DNA of 53,360 bases from a bacterium (GCA_018062085.1 JAGOSY010000030.1:1-53360), one strand, 5' to 3'; shown: positions 8,482 to 17,000, counted from the stretch's first letter. Numbers and translations: made by a program. The notes: a model not told the origin generated them from the sequence alone.

Positions 8482-8766
8482 TCAGGCATTCTGCTCAAAG
8501 ACACTTGGAGTATTCATTAGCTTTCTCAGCCCTTCAGCAGGCACAGTTGGGGCGTCTAAAGCATCAGAAAATTGCTTCCAGTCTTCCTCATTCAAAGTAA
8601 AGCGATAGCGATCTTGGTCGTGCAAAATTTGCTGAGCAGCTTCATAGGCATGATCGAGGATGAAAGCCGATACCGACTTTTGCTTCACTTCGGCAGCCCG
8701 GCGAATGGCCTGCTCTTGCTCCGCACTGCGCCAGCGCAAATTGAATTTTTCCTGACTAGATGACAT
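8482..8766 (-). CDS. TacA-like (DUF1778) ribbon-helix-helix antitoxin, no toxin partner seen
   Basis: 94 residues from ATG 8766, which has GAGG six bases upstream (an in-frame start at 8838 would add 24 unlikely residues). The N-terminal segment EKFNLRWRSAEQEQAIRRAAEVKQKSVSAFILDHA matches the ribbon-helix-helix of DUF1778/TacA antitoxins. The C-terminal part (FTLNEEDWKQFSDALDAP) matches the segment that wraps a GNAT acetyltransferase toxin. In known systems the GNAT toxin gene follows directly. Here the downstream side is the end of the convergent response regulator gene, and no GNAT gene is within the window. It may be a solitary remnant, an anti-addiction element or a free regulator. Confidence 0.8.
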   Translation of the reverse strand: MSSSQEKFNLRWRSAEQEQAIRRAAEVKQKSVSAFILDHAYEAAQQILHDQDRYRFTLNEEDWKQFSDALDAPTVPAEGLRKLMNTPSVFEQNA

Positions 8767-8939
8767 GACCAACCTCAAAGCGCCAGAGTTGTCATTATTG
8801 CATTTTCGGCTCGAGCTGTTCATACGTTGTCCATACACGCAAGTTCAATATAGGGTCAAGTCAACTCCAATTTGCGATCGATTCATTGCTTTCTCTAATC
8901 GCAAATCTACCTCTCAAAAGACTAACAATTAAAATACAG

Positions 8940-9173
8940 TTAGCCACTAAATATGGTGCCTCTAGACACTGAAGCAGACAATGGTGTGGCCAGCAACAGA
9001 AACAACAGGCAAGCACGAGCCATCGTTGTCAAATGCTTAAATCGCAGCTTGGAAACCCCAATTACACGACCTTGGAAAGCCTCGACTATATATAATCCGC
9101 CTAATCCAGCGAAAGCCATGACCAACGAAAACAAATGACCGCCGAAGGCAAACAAAGAGGATCCGAAATCCAT
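8940..9173 (-). CDS. Possible small two-helix membrane protein
   Basis: A 77-residue reading frame in the divergent spacer between the antitoxin and dihydropyrimidinase genes. It reads as two hydrophobic helices, one around LFAFGGHLFSLVMAFAGLGG and one around ARACLLFLLLATPL, joined by a basic loop (RVIGVSKLRFKH), as in a real small membrane protein. ATG 9173 would overlap the start codon of the divergent gene and has no visible Shine-Dalgarno sequence; an alternative ATG is at 9119. No family was recognised. It could be a chance ORF, but the regular hydrophobic pattern argues for coding. Confidence 0.45.
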   Translation of the reverse strand: MDFGSSLFAFGGHLFSLVMAFAGLGGLYIVEAFQGRVIGVSKLRFKHLTTMARACLLFLLLATPLSASVSRGTIFSG

Positions 9174-10599
9174 GAAGACACTGATTAAGAATGGTCGCGT
9201 TATCACTGCGGTTGATGACTACCACGCCGACGTTCTGGTCGAAGATGAACGGATCGTTCTCATCGGTGAATCTCTCGCCCATCTTGAGCCCAATGTCGAC
9301 AAAATAATTGACGCCAAAGACCGCTATGTCATCCCTGGCGGTATCGACGCCCACACCCACATGGACATGCCCTTCGGCGGCACAACTTCGGCCGATGACT
9401 TCGAGACCGGCACCTACGCAGCAGCTCATGGCGGAACCACCACAATTATCGATTTTGCCATCCAAGCCAAAGGTCAGTCGCTTTACACAGCCCTCGATAC
9501 CTGGCACGAGAAAGCAGCAGGCAAAGCCGCCATTGACTATGGCTTCCACATGATTACAACTGACCTACCCCGTGAACGCATCAGTGAAATGAAAAAGCTA
9601 ATTCACGATGAAGGCGTCACTAGCTTCAAGATGTTTATGGCCTATCCAGGCGTGCTCCTGGTTGACGATGCCACGATTTTCCGCGGCATGAGTGCCGCAG
9701 GCGAAGAAGGCGGTCTGATTTGCATGCATGCTGAAAACGGCATTGTCATCGATGAAATTGTGCGCTATGCCGTCGAAAAAGGCCATACAGCGCCAAAGTA
9801 TCATGCCTTGACTAGACCAACCCAAGCAGAAGCTGAGGGTGTCAATCGCGCCATTCGCTTGGCTGAAATGGCTGGCTCACCTGTCTATATAGTCCACTTA
9901 AGCTGCCACGACGCCCTTAAACGAGTGAAAGAAGCACGCGACGAAGGCATTCCTGCCTTTGCTGAAACCTGCCCCCAGTACCTCTTCCTTGACTATACAG
10001 CCTACGAAAAAGAGGGCTTTGAAGGGGCTAAATATGTGATGACACCAGCCCTTCGTGAAAAATGGAATCAAGATGAGCTTTGGACCGGCCTGCGCATGAA
10101 TGACCTACAGGTCGTTTCCACCGACCATTGCCCCTTCTGCTTCAAAGACCAAAAACAGTTAGGCAAAGACGACTTTAGCAAAATTCCCAACGGTGGGCCT
10201 GGAGTCGAGCATCGCATGAACCTAATTTTCAACGGTGGAGTAGTCGGCAATCGCATTAGTTTGAATAGATTTGTTGAGATCACTTCAACAGCAGCGGCAA
10301 AAATCTTTGGCCTTTTCCCAAGAAAGGGTACTATTGCCGTTGGGTCAGATGCTGACATCGTCATATTTGACCCTAACAAGAAAGTGATCATCAGCGCCGA
10401 GACTCATCATATGCGGGTTGACTATAGCTGCTACGAAGGTATGGAAGTGCAGGGAGTGGCTGAAACAGTACTTTCTCGGGGCAAAGTCGTGATCGAAAAC
10501 TGCAAATATGTGGGCCGCAAGGGTGACGGCAAATTCCAAAAACGCTCAAGAGTGCTACATCACATGAAAGAATCAGCTTATGCAAAGTTGAATCACTAA
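9172..10599 (+). CDS. hydA: Dihydropyrimidinase (D-hydantoinase)
   Basis: 475 residues, the usual length. Cyclic amidohydrolase of the amidohydrolase superfamily that opens dihydrouracil/dihydrothymine or 5-substituted hydantoins in pyrimidine breakdown. All binuclear metal ligands are visible: H61 and H63 in DAHTHMD, the carboxylated lysine K153 in FKMFMAYPG, H186 in MHAEN, H242 in VHLSCHDA and D318 in STDHCPF. GAGG sits about 12 bases upstream of ATG 9172, and a TATAAT hexamer at 9091-9096 could be part of the promoter. No dihydropyrimidine dehydrogenase or beta-ureidopropionase gene is adjacent, so the exact pathway is open. The next gene starts after a short spacer and may be independent. 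Confidence 0.93.
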   Translation: MKTLIKNGRVITAVDDYHADVLVEDERIVLIGESLAHLEPNVDKIIDAKDRYVIPGGIDAHTHMDMPFGGTTSADDFETGTYAAAHGGTTTIIDFAIQAKGQSLYTALDTWHEKAAGKAAIDYGFHMITTDLPRERISEMKKLIHDEGVTSFKMFMAYPGVLLVDDATIFRGMSAAGEEGGLICMHAENGIVIDEIVRYAVEKGHTAPKYHALTRPTQAEAEGVNRAIRLAEMAGSPVYIVHLSCHDALKRVKEARDEGIPAFAETCPQYLFLDYTAYEKEGFEGAKYVMTPALREKWNQDELWTGLRMNDLQVVSTDHCPFCFKDQKQLGKDDFSKIPNGGPGVEHRMNLIFNGGVVGNRISLNRFVEITSTAAAKIFGLFPRKGTIAVGSDADIVIFDPNKKVIISAETHHMRVDYSCYEGMEVQGVAETVLSRGKVVIENCKYVGRKGDGKFQKRSRVLHHMKESAYAKLNH

Positions 10600-10641
10600 T
10601 CGGCAAATTTGGAGTGCATAGGCACAGCAAGCTTGATAGAA

Positions 10642-10668
10642 TCTAATATCTACACACTCTAATATCTA
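10642..10668. repeat. 11-bp direct repeat upstream of murQ
   Basis: TCTAATATCTA occurs at 10642-10652 and again at 10658-10668, a 16-bp period. It lies between the dihydropyrimidinase stop and murQ and could be a paired operator or part of an A/T-rich promoter. No matching regulator is known. Confidence 0.5.
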
Positions 10669-10748
10669 TGAACCTAACATACCTGAATAATGGGGACAAG
10701 ACACTGGAAACTAAGACTGGGCAACTAAGCAAGACTAGGACGGACGAC

Positions 10749-11669
10749 ATGGGCTACGCCAAAGAATTCACGAAGATGGTGACCGAAGAGAGAAATTCTC
10801 GCACTAACGACCTAGACATTCTTGATACAAAAGAATTGGTCAATCGTGTTCAGAAGGAAGACTTTGAAGTTGCTCAGGCAGTCGAGAAGGTCAATCCTGA
10901 AATCGCCGTGGCAGTTGATTTAATTGTCGACAAGATCAAATCTGGAGGACGTCTAATCTACTTCGGCGCCGGAACCAGTGGACGCCTAGGTGTCCTCGAT
11001 GCCACCGAGTGCCACCCAACATTTGGCGTTGACCGTCAGATGGTTCAAGCTTGTATCGCTGGCGGCAAAGAAGCGATGTTTGTCTCTTTCGAAAACGCTG
11101 AAGATTCAAGAGAACTGGGTGAACAAGACGCTATCAATATCAAAATCACAGCCAAAGATGCAGTAGTTGGCATCACCGCCAGCGGCCGCACACCTTATGT
11201 CATTGCCGCTCTAGAGATGGCCAAGAAAGAAGGCGCCGCCACAATCGGTATCGTCAACAACTTTGAGTCGCCGCTAAACAAAGTTTGCGACGTCGTCATA
11301 GCTCCAGTGGTTGGCCCTGAAGCCCTGACCGGCTCGACAAGAATGAAAGCAGGTACAGCCCAAAAGATGGTGCTCAACTTACTTTCAACTTGCACAATGG
11401 TCAGACTAGGCAAAGTCTACGAAAACTTGATGGTTGACCTCAAGCCAACCAACGAGAAGCTTAGAGAGCGCGCAGTATCGATTATTGCTCTAATTTGCGA
11501 TGTGCAAAGACCAATTGCAGAAGGCGCCTTGGTAGCTTCGAACGGTCAAGCAAAAACTGCAATTTTGATGCTCAAGCGCAAAATTGGCAGAGTACAAGCA
11601 GAAGAGCTAATCTTAAAATCAGGCAGTTCGCTGCGCAAATCGCTAGTAGCCGAAGTAGGACAATCTTAG
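10749..11669 (+). CDS. murQ: N-acetylmuramic acid 6-phosphate etherase
   Basis: 306 residues from ATG 10749. An in-frame ATG at 10668 would give 333 residues, but the extra 27 are hydrophilic and lie outside the family's usual N-terminus, while AGGA sits eight bases before 10749. The SIS domain carries LIYFGAGTSGRLGVLDATECHPTFG and a second phosphosugar site ITASGRTPY; the C-terminal LTGSTRMKAGTAQKMVLN is diagnostic of MurQ. The enzyme cleaves the lactyl ether of MurNAc-6-phosphate to give GlcNAc-6-phosphate, a cytoplasmic step of peptidoglycan recycling. No anmK or murP is adjacent. The gene ends before a strong bidirectional hairpin terminator. Confidence 0.95.
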   Translation: MGYAKEFTKMVTEERNSRTNDLDILDTKELVNRVQKEDFEVAQAVEKVNPEIAVAVDLIVDKIKSGGRLIYFGAGTSGRLGVLDATECHPTFGVDRQMVQACIAGGKEAMFVSFENAEDSRELGEQDAINIKITAKDAVVGITASGRTPYVIAALEMAKKEGAATIGIVNNFESPLNKVCDVVIAPVVGPEALTGSTRMKAGTAQKMVLNLLSTCTMVRLGKVYENLMVDLKPTNEKLRERAVSIIALICDVQRPIAEGALVASNGQAKTAILMLKRKIGRVQAEELILKSGSSLRKSLVAEVGQS

Positions 11670-11703
11670 TTCATTCAAGCTCATAGGCTCACCTAACCTA
11701 ATA

Positions 11704-11740
11704 AAAAGGCCAGCGTCCACTGTGAGATGCTGGCCTTTTC
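11704..11740. terminator. Bidirectional intrinsic terminator between murQ and the DUF1269 gene
   Basis: Perfect 11-bp stem AAAAGGCCAGC (11704-11714) / GCTGGCCTTTT (11729-11739) with a 14-base loop. The T-run on each strand comes from the stem ends, so it can serve both convergent genes. Confidence 0.88.
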
Positions 11741-11765
11741 AATTAGCTATAAACGAAAAACTTCT

Positions 11766-12293
11766 TTATACAGCGGCAGCTGTAGTTTCAGTCTTCGCGG
11801 CTTCGGCTTTGTGAGCTGTCAAAGCTTCTTGCAATTTAGTTTCGTCAGATTTGGACAAGTTTGTCTTGAGAACTTTTCCACCTGTGCCTTGCAGGTCTTC
11901 TAATACCTTGTCAGTGGTCATTTGCCGAATCAAGACACAAAGAGCGGATGTACCTGGTTGAATGGTTTTACCAAGTTCAATCATGAAATCATCTTTGATG
12001 CCCAAATCTTCTAGAGCACCAGTAATCATTCCAGTAGCAGCTCCCAGAGCCATGCCAAACATCGGCACTAAGAACAAACAACCGATCAAGGTGCCCCAGA
12101 AGCCACCCTCAAGAGCGCCAGCAGCCGTAGTATTAACGATCTGATGCAGTTTGACCTTGCCCTTCAAATCACGCACAACCACCACAGCATCTTCCAAATC
12201 GACAAGATATTCTCTTTCAAGTCTTGCCAACTTCACTCTCATTTCTTGAGCTTTATACATGTCGTCATAGCCGATTATTACTAACGTTTCCAT
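11766..12293 (-). CDS. DUF1269-like membrane-associated protein
   Basis: 175 residues from ATG 12293, preceded by a GGGAGATG ribosome-binding site; an upstream in-frame start adds 25 unlikely residues. The N-terminus METLVIIGYDDMYKAQEMRVKLARL and the block VVVRDLKGKVKLHQ match the DUF1269 pattern. A central Gly/Ala-rich hydrophobic hairpin (GALEGGFWGTLIGCLFLVPMFGM) is followed by a soluble C-terminal domain. The tail is Ala/Lys/Thr-rich. The family is common in bacteria and often annotated as membrane protein of unknown function. A hairpin lies about 70 bases upstream of the start. Confidence 0.8.
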   Translation of the reverse strand: METLVIIGYDDMYKAQEMRVKLARLEREYLVDLEDAVVVVRDLKGKVKLHQIVNTTAAGALEGGFWGTLIGCLFLVPMFGMALGAATGMITGALEDLGIKDDFMIELGKTIQPGTSALCVLIRQMTTDKVLEDLQGTGGKVLKTNLSKSDETKLQEALTAHKAEAAKTETTAAAV

Positions 12294-12364
12294 ACTGAAT
12301 TCATCTCCCTTACTTAATTGCTTGCATATGCATCTTCTCAGGCTTGAGAGCCAATAAAACTGGG

Positions 12365-12393
12365 TCAATGTCTATCTTTGTGAGAGACATTGA
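12365..12393. promoter_or_regulatory. Inverted repeat upstream of the DUF1269 gene
   Basis: TCAATGTCT (12365-12373) and AGACATTGA (12385-12393) form a perfect 9-bp stem with an 11-base loop. It sits between the end of the TPR gene at 12461 and the DUF1269 start on the - strand. It could be a weak terminator (a short T-run follows on the - strand), an operator or a 5' leader hairpin. Confidence 0.55.
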
Positions 12394-12460
12394 TTGCATG
12401 CCTTGTCTTATCACGACCAAGCAAAACGTGCATTAGACAGAGTGGAAGAGTTGATTAAGA

Positions 12461-13207
12461 CTAATGTTGTAGGCGAGCAGCACTTGACTCGGCAGTTCTC
12501 ATGATGGCGTCACAGCGGTCTTCGGCTTCTTTGGTGATAGCGTCTTTCTCTTCGTCTCGAAGGTCAACGTAACGGGTACCATCAGGTAGACGATACCACT
12601 GATTGCCAGTATGGCGTCCATTGGCAATTCTCTCTTTCGCCTCAGCTCGAATGGTTTTGCATTCTTCCCTGGCGCGCTTCAAAATCGCCTCAGCGCGAGC
12701 CTGATCTGCGGCAACTATGGCTTGACTAGCTGCTTCTTTAACGTCTGGTTTAACATCGGCCTTAGAATCTGACTTAGAATCTGCCTTATTATCGATTTTA
12801 CCAGCAGGAGTTCCCGGGTTCTCAGGTTCGGCTAGCGGTGCTGAATCTTGAGAAATTGACGAATCTGATGCCGCCGGGGCTACTCCCGTCAGCTTCCAGA
12901 TGGCGTCCTGACAATACTTAGCCGTGACAGCATTGGGCTTATACTTCAGACAAGCCTCATACTCTCTTGTGGCGCTGGCAGACTGATTAGAAAGCAAATA
13001 TGTATTGGCTAAATAATAGTGTACAAGCCAATTTTCAGGAAAAGCCTTAACAGCCCTCTCAAAAGAAGCTCGGGCCTGTGCATAATTCTTAGACTTATAG
13101 AACTGACAGCCTTGCTCAAAGTCGGCAGCCTGAGCTGACAATATCCATCCCGAAACAGCAGTAAGCAATACACAAGCTCCTGAAATGACAATACTCTTCC
13201 TGAACAT
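12461..13207 (-). CDS. Secreted TPR protein with charged C-terminal domain
   Basis: 248 residues. Signal peptide at the N-terminus (MFRKSIVISGACVLLTAVSG, likely cleaved after AQA near residue 27). Residues about 28-100 contain TPR units (FYKSKNYAQARASFERAV; HYYLANTYLLSNQSASATREY). A linker rich in Asp, Lys and Ser with repeats of the ADSKSDSK type spans about 135-158. The C-terminal part (about 160-248) is a charged helical region with RAEAILKRAREECK and a DGTRYVDLRDEEKD segment. A periplasmic scaffold role is inferred; no enzyme motif is visible. Confidence 0.78.
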   Translation of the reverse strand: MFRKSIVISGACVLLTAVSGWILSAQAADFEQGCQFYKSKNYAQARASFERAVKAFPENWLVHYYLANTYLLSNQSASATREYEACLKYKPNAVTAKYCQDAIWKLTGVAPAASDSSISQDSAPLAEPENPGTPAGKIDNKADSKSDSKADVKPDVKEAASQAIVAADQARAEAILKRAREECKTIRAEAKERIANGRHTGNQWYRLPDGTRYVDLRDEEKDAITKEAEDRCDAIMRTAESSAARLQH

Positions 13208-13300
13208 TTGAACTCCATAGAAGATTTCAGACTTGGCTACTAGTACTAGTTTTAACTACTACTATCTTACAAAAAAAATGCACTTCAGTGGCTTGAAACA

Positions 13301-14485
13301 CTAGGGAAATGAAAGATCATGCTCAAGCAAATAATCTTGAAATTCTCTGTACCAGGCAAGAATTCCACCGCTTAAGTTAAGCACTTCACCATAGCCTTTG
13401 CTACGCAGTATACGGGCCGCACGACGACTGCGCATACCGGAGCGGCAATAAACAACCACAGGCAGTTGAGCTGATACTTCCCCATAGCGGGCCTCCAATT
13501 CGTCAACGGCGATGAGCTTACTAGAACAAAACCTCATTGCTCTATTTTCTTGCAATGTTCGCACATCAAGCAATTGGAGTTTTTCTGCTGAATCAAGCCT
13601 TTGCCTAAGCTGAGCCGGAGATATTGAGGAGGAGGCGTTTACAGAGGAGCTATGGCAAGCTTCTACTTGGCCTGCAGCGGAAGGAGACCCCGAGGATAAA
13701 TCTAGCAAAGGCTCAAGGTCAGAATCTGTTTCTTTAGCAGCCCGAACAGAATTCGAACAAAAGAGACTACAGCTCGCTGTCAGCTTAAGAACTCGAAAAT
13801 CAAGAGCTAGAGCGTCGTAAAGCAAGAGTCGGCCAGCTAAACTCTCACCAATTCCCAGTATGAGCTTAAGCACTTCTGTCGCCTGCAGGCTACCGATTAC
13901 CCCAGCCAAAGCTCCGACCACACCGGCTTCTGCGCAGTTAGGTACCGCGGCATTTTCTTCAGGGAAGAGACAGCGATAGCAAGGCCCGCCGGGCAGACAA
14001 AAAACACTGACTTGGCCTTCAAAGCGATAAATAGAACCGTAAACAAAGGGTCGGCCCAACAATAGACAGGCATCATTGATGGCATAACGGGTAGCAAAAT
14101 TATCGCTACAGTCGACCACTAAATCATAGTCAGATATGAGAGCCTCGGCACTGACAGCGCTCAAGCGCTCATGATGAGTGATCACCTCAATATTGTCGTT
14201 GCCTACCATTAACCGACGAGCGCCAGCAACAACTTTATCTTGGCCCAATTCAGCCTGGTTAAATAATATTTGTCGATGCAAATTTGACAGCTCAACCACA
14301 TCATCATCCACAAGGCCAATCATACCGACCCCAGCAGCAGCAAGATAAGTAGCCACCGGCGAACCCAGCCCACCAACTCCAACAATCAAAACACGCGCCG
14401 CTTTAAGGGCCCTTTGGCCAGCCTCACCAATTTCATCAAGAAGAATTTGACGGCTATATCGTTCAAGCTCTGAAGCGTTGAGCAT
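13301..14485 (-). CDS. E1-like adenylyltransferase fused to rhodanese (MoeB/ThiF-MOCS3 type)
   Basis: 394 residues. Residues about 5-245 are the ubiquitin-E1-like fold with the nucleotide motif GVGGLGSPVATYLAAAGVG, the acidic strand LVDDDVVELSNLHRQ, the SDNFATRYAIND region and a zinc CxxC (GGPCYRCLFPEE). The second cysteine pair, usually CxxC, reads CSLFC here. Residues about 290-385 are a rhodanese domain with active-site loop CRSGMRSR. Such proteins adenylate the C-terminal Gly-Gly of small sulfur carriers (MoaD, ThiS and similar) and transfer sulfur for molybdopterin, thiamine or tRNA thiolation. No MoaD/ThiS-like gene is adjacent. It starts eight bases after the small upstream gene and is probably co-transcribed with it and a sensor kinase. 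Confidence 0.88.
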   Translation of the reverse strand: MLNASELERYSRQILLDEIGEAGQRALKAARVLIVGVGGLGSPVATYLAAAGVGMIGLVDDDVVELSNLHRQILFNQAELGQDKVVAGARRLMVGNDNIEVITHHERLSAVSAEALISDYDLVVDCSDNFATRYAINDACLLLGRPFVYGSIYRFEGQVSVFCLPGGPCYRCLFPEENAAVPNCAEAGVVGALAGVIGSLQATEVLKLILGIGESLAGRLLLYDALALDFRVLKLTASCSLFCSNSVRAAKETDSDLEPLLDLSSGSPSAAGQVEACHSSSVNASSSISPAQLRQRLDSAEKLQLLDVRTLQENRAMRFCSSKLIAVDELEARYGEVSAQLPVVVYCRSGMRSRRAARILRSKGYGEVLNLSGGILAWYREFQDYLLEHDLSFP

Positions 14486-14492
14486 AATATTT

Positions 14493-14777
14493 CTAAAGCA
14501 CCCGATGCCTACAATCAGCGCAAAAAACTCTCAAGCCGTTGGCACGAAAAAATCGAATCTCGTTCCACTGGCGCGAATAACTGAGATACATGCGATCGTC
14601 GGCAATGCCACGATAGGCAATATGAACCACACCCTTGCAGCAGACTAAGTCTTCTTCTGGGCTGCTATCTTCGGCCTCGCCGCTAACTTGCGCTTGAGGA
14701 GCTCCTAGCTTTTTCTTTCGAGCCAATGCCCGGGCACCGGCAACAAACTCTCGCAAGGCTTTCTTGTCATCAGTCAT
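14493..14777 (-). CDS. Small conserved-looking protein of unknown function
   Basis: 94 residues from ATG 14777; two codons upstream a TTG could also start it. The N-terminal half is basic and helical (DKKALREFVAGARALARKKK), followed by an acidic stretch. The C-terminal half has cysteines in LVCCKG and FCADCRHRVL, the latter with a CxxC that could bind zinc or metal with the earlier pair. It lies 19 bases after the kinase gene and seven before the E1-rhodanese gene, so the three form one likely operon. No family was recognised. Confidence 0.65.
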   Translation of the reverse strand: MTDDKKALREFVAGARALARKKKLGAPQAQVSGEAEDSSPEEDLVCCKGVVHIAYRGIADDRMYLSYSRQWNEIRFFRANGLRVFCADCRHRVL

Positions 14778-14796
14778 CCACAAATTCTAACTGATC

Positions 14797-16278
14797 TCAG
14801 CTACTCTCTGGCCGCAGCGGCAGAAGAATGACAAAGGTTGAACCCTTTCCAACAACAGATTCAACTTCAACCGTGCCATGATGACGCGCCACAATCTCGC
14901 GGACAATGGCTAGGCCCAAACCGGTGCCGCCGGGGTTGCCGCTTTCTCTCGTACGTGACTTGTCTGCGCGGTAAAAGCGTTCGAAAATTCGAGGCAAATC
15001 GGCTGCATCGATGCCACCACCACTATCTTGAATACGAATTTCTAGCCGTTCGCCCCCCAGACTGCGCACGTTTATGTTGATGAAACCACTAGCAGGAGTG
15101 TATTTGACTGCATTAGTAAGAATATTAAGCAATGCTCTTTGCAATTGGCTGGAATTGCCAACCAGAACCAAATCTTGCCCGCCGCTCTCCAAAGTAATTT
15201 GAGTAGAAATAGCCAGTTCTTTCTTATCGGCCTGGGGTCTAATTTGATCAACAGCATCGCTAATAACCTGCGATATATTGACCTCACTCTGCCAATTTGT
15301 TTCACTGCCACTATCAAGCTTCGAAATGTCGAGCAAGTCTTGAATTAAATTTGTTTGTCTATCGACCAACCTCTCTAATGAGCCAAGAAATTGCTCTCGC
15401 AGCTTAGGATCTTCAGCGGCACCGGCCTGTAATGCTTCAACCACAGAACCAATTGCCATGGTTGGCGTCTTTAGTTCGTGCGAGGCATTCGAAATAAACT
15501 CTTGCCTTACTCTCTCTTGCTCACGCAAACGGCCAATCATCTGGTTAAACGACAAACACAATTCACCAATTTCATCTCGACGACGCACCGGCAAGAATGC
15601 AGAAAAGTCACCTGAAATAGAAATCTGCTTGGCCAACGCACTCATTTCACGCACCGGTCGATTGACTCTGCGAGCCAGCCAAAGACTAATGAGAACTGTG
15701 ACCACACCGGTGGCTAGAATAATTTCAAGAAAGACAAAAAGGTCTTTCTTCAATCTTCTCTCAATTTCGGTCAAGGGCACACCAACTCGAATAACCCCTG
15801 TAGTAGTGCCAGAAGAACGCACGGGGCAAGCTACATACATCCAGTTCTTCAAGCTTTCAGGATCACTTCGCGTTGTTTTAGAAATAACACCAGCCAAAGC
15901 TTCATTGATTTCTTGCTCTTTTGACAAATTCTCGACTGGTCCAGGTTCTGATGAATCAGCCAAGAGACGCCCATCCTTGTCAACCACGACAATGGCAACA
16001 CCAAGCCTGGTGGCACGGCGATCGACCGCTGATTGAATACGCTTACGGGCCTTAGGTGAATCAAGCTCAAGATCATTATCAATTTCTAGACCGAGGTTGA
16101 CTGCTTCAACCTCAAGGGTATTCTGCAAATCAGTCAAAGACTCTTTGCGAATCGCCACCAGGGCCCAAAAGCTAACGGCCGCTAAGGCGATAGTAATCAC
16201 TAAAAGGTAAGTAATGAGCAGTTGGTTGGCCAAACTGCGAAATAACCACTTATATAAGATGCGGTCAAGAAGGTTCAA
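14797..16278 (-). CDS. HAMP-containing sensor histidine kinase
   Basis: 493 residues. TM1 at about 15-40, an extracytoplasmic sensor segment of roughly 130 residues, TM2 at about 182-203 (FVFLEIILATGVVTVLISLW), and a HAMP domain (RRVNRPVREMSALAKQIS ... DEIGELCLSFNQMIGRL). The H-box NASHELKTPTM carries H267. The catalytic domain has NILTNAVKYTP, DSGGGI, FERFYRADKSR and GGTGLGLAIV. The layout resembles PhoR/ResE kinases. No response regulator is adjacent; instead the downstream genes are the 94-residue protein and the E1-rhodanese gene. Its partner regulator is therefore elsewhere or shared. Confidence 0.93.
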   Translation of the reverse strand: MNLLDRILYKWLFRSLANQLLITYLLVITIALAAVSFWALVAIRKESLTDLQNTLEVEAVNLGLEIDNDLELDSPKARKRIQSAVDRRATRLGVAIVVVDKDGRLLADSSEPGPVENLSKEQEINEALAGVISKTTRSDPESLKNWMYVACPVRSSGTTTGVIRVGVPLTEIERRLKKDLFVFLEIILATGVVTVLISLWLARRVNRPVREMSALAKQISISGDFSAFLPVRRRDEIGELCLSFNQMIGRLREQERVRQEFISNASHELKTPTMAIGSVVEALQAGAAEDPKLREQFLGSLERLVDRQTNLIQDLLDISKLDSGSETNWQSEVNISQVISDAVDQIRPQADKKELAISTQITLESGGQDLVLVGNSSQLQRALLNILTNAVKYTPASGFININVRSLGGERLEIRIQDSGGGIDAADLPRIFERFYRADKSRTRESGNPGGTGLGLAIVREIVARHHGTVEVESVVGKGSTFVILLPLRPESS

Positions 16279-16490
16279 AATTGTCCCCAGAAATTCAAAG
16301 AAAATAAAAACAGGCAGGCTTTGCCTCTAAGTGTAAAGTCTAACCTCGTTTTTACAAGAGCCCATAACAGTCGTAAGAAGCTGAATTTGCCTAAGGTTAA
16401 CGGTCTTACATAGGGTCTTTTGCCTGCTCTTGACTTGGTGGTGATGGGCTAGGCATTCTCTCAATATGTGGGAAACTACTTCACAGTCAC

Positions 16491-16496
16491 TATAAT
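16491..16496 (+). promoter_or_regulatory. Candidate -10 box for the thioredoxin gene
   Basis: A consensus TATAAT occurs 68 bases before the thioredoxin start. No good -35 hexamer is found at the expected distance, so this is a weak call based on the -10 sequence and position. Confidence 0.35.
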
Positions 16497-16564
16497 CTTT
16501 TTGATGGCTTACCAGCTTCAAAAATCTATTTAGTGCTCTGATTCAGAGGAGGTCCTGTTTAGAA

Positions 16565-16885
16565 ATGTCCGTTGCAAACGTTACCGATTCCACCTTCGAA
16601 CAGGAAGTGTTGAAAGCTGATATTCCAGTTCTCGTCGACTTCTGGGCTCCTTGGTGTGGACCATGCAAGGCCGTAGCCCCTGTAGTTGAGGACCTTTCTA
16701 AGGAGTACGAGGGAAGACTCAAAGTAGTCAAACTGAATACAGACGAAAACCCCAAAACCGCCCATGCATATAAGATTCGTGGCATTCCAAGCCTTTTCCT
16801 GTTCAAAGCTGGACAGGTATGTGAAGAGGTAGTTGGCGCAGTGCCAAAATCTACACTTGCCAAGGCGATTGAACAGCATGTTTAG
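16565..16885 (+). CDS. trxA: Thioredoxin
   Basis: 106 residues, the usual length. The redox site W30-C31-G32-P33-C34-K35 is intact, and the cis-Pro region IRGIPSLFLFKAG is present. It is a cytoplasmic disulfide reductase for ribonucleotide reductase, peroxiredoxins and other targets, reduced by thioredoxin reductase. A strong GAGGAGGT ribosome-binding site lies 11 bases upstream. It is followed by a 115-base spacer and the fasciclin-domain gene, with no clear terminator between them. Confidence 0.97.
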   Translation: MSVANVTDSTFEQEVLKADIPVLVDFWAPWCGPCKAVAPVVEDLSKEYEGRLKVVKLNTDENPKTAHAYKIRGIPSLFLFKAGQVCEEVVGAVPKSTLAKAIEQHV

Positions 16886-17000
16886 CCAACACGCATAGAT
16901 GCAGCCCGTATAGAGCAATGGGCACGATTTAGAGCCCATGCTTCCGTTTTTTGAACATACATCAGCCGGAGATAGTCGGCGGATTTGAAAGGAGAAGCTA

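Noticed and set aside
8953..9138. 61-residue + strand frame upstream of dihydropyrimidinase
   Set aside because: Hydrophilic, no ribosome-binding site, and antisense to a more protein-like membrane frame.
11195..11413. Antisense frames within murQ and other long genes
   Set aside because: They are frame shadows of well supported genes, with no signals of their own.
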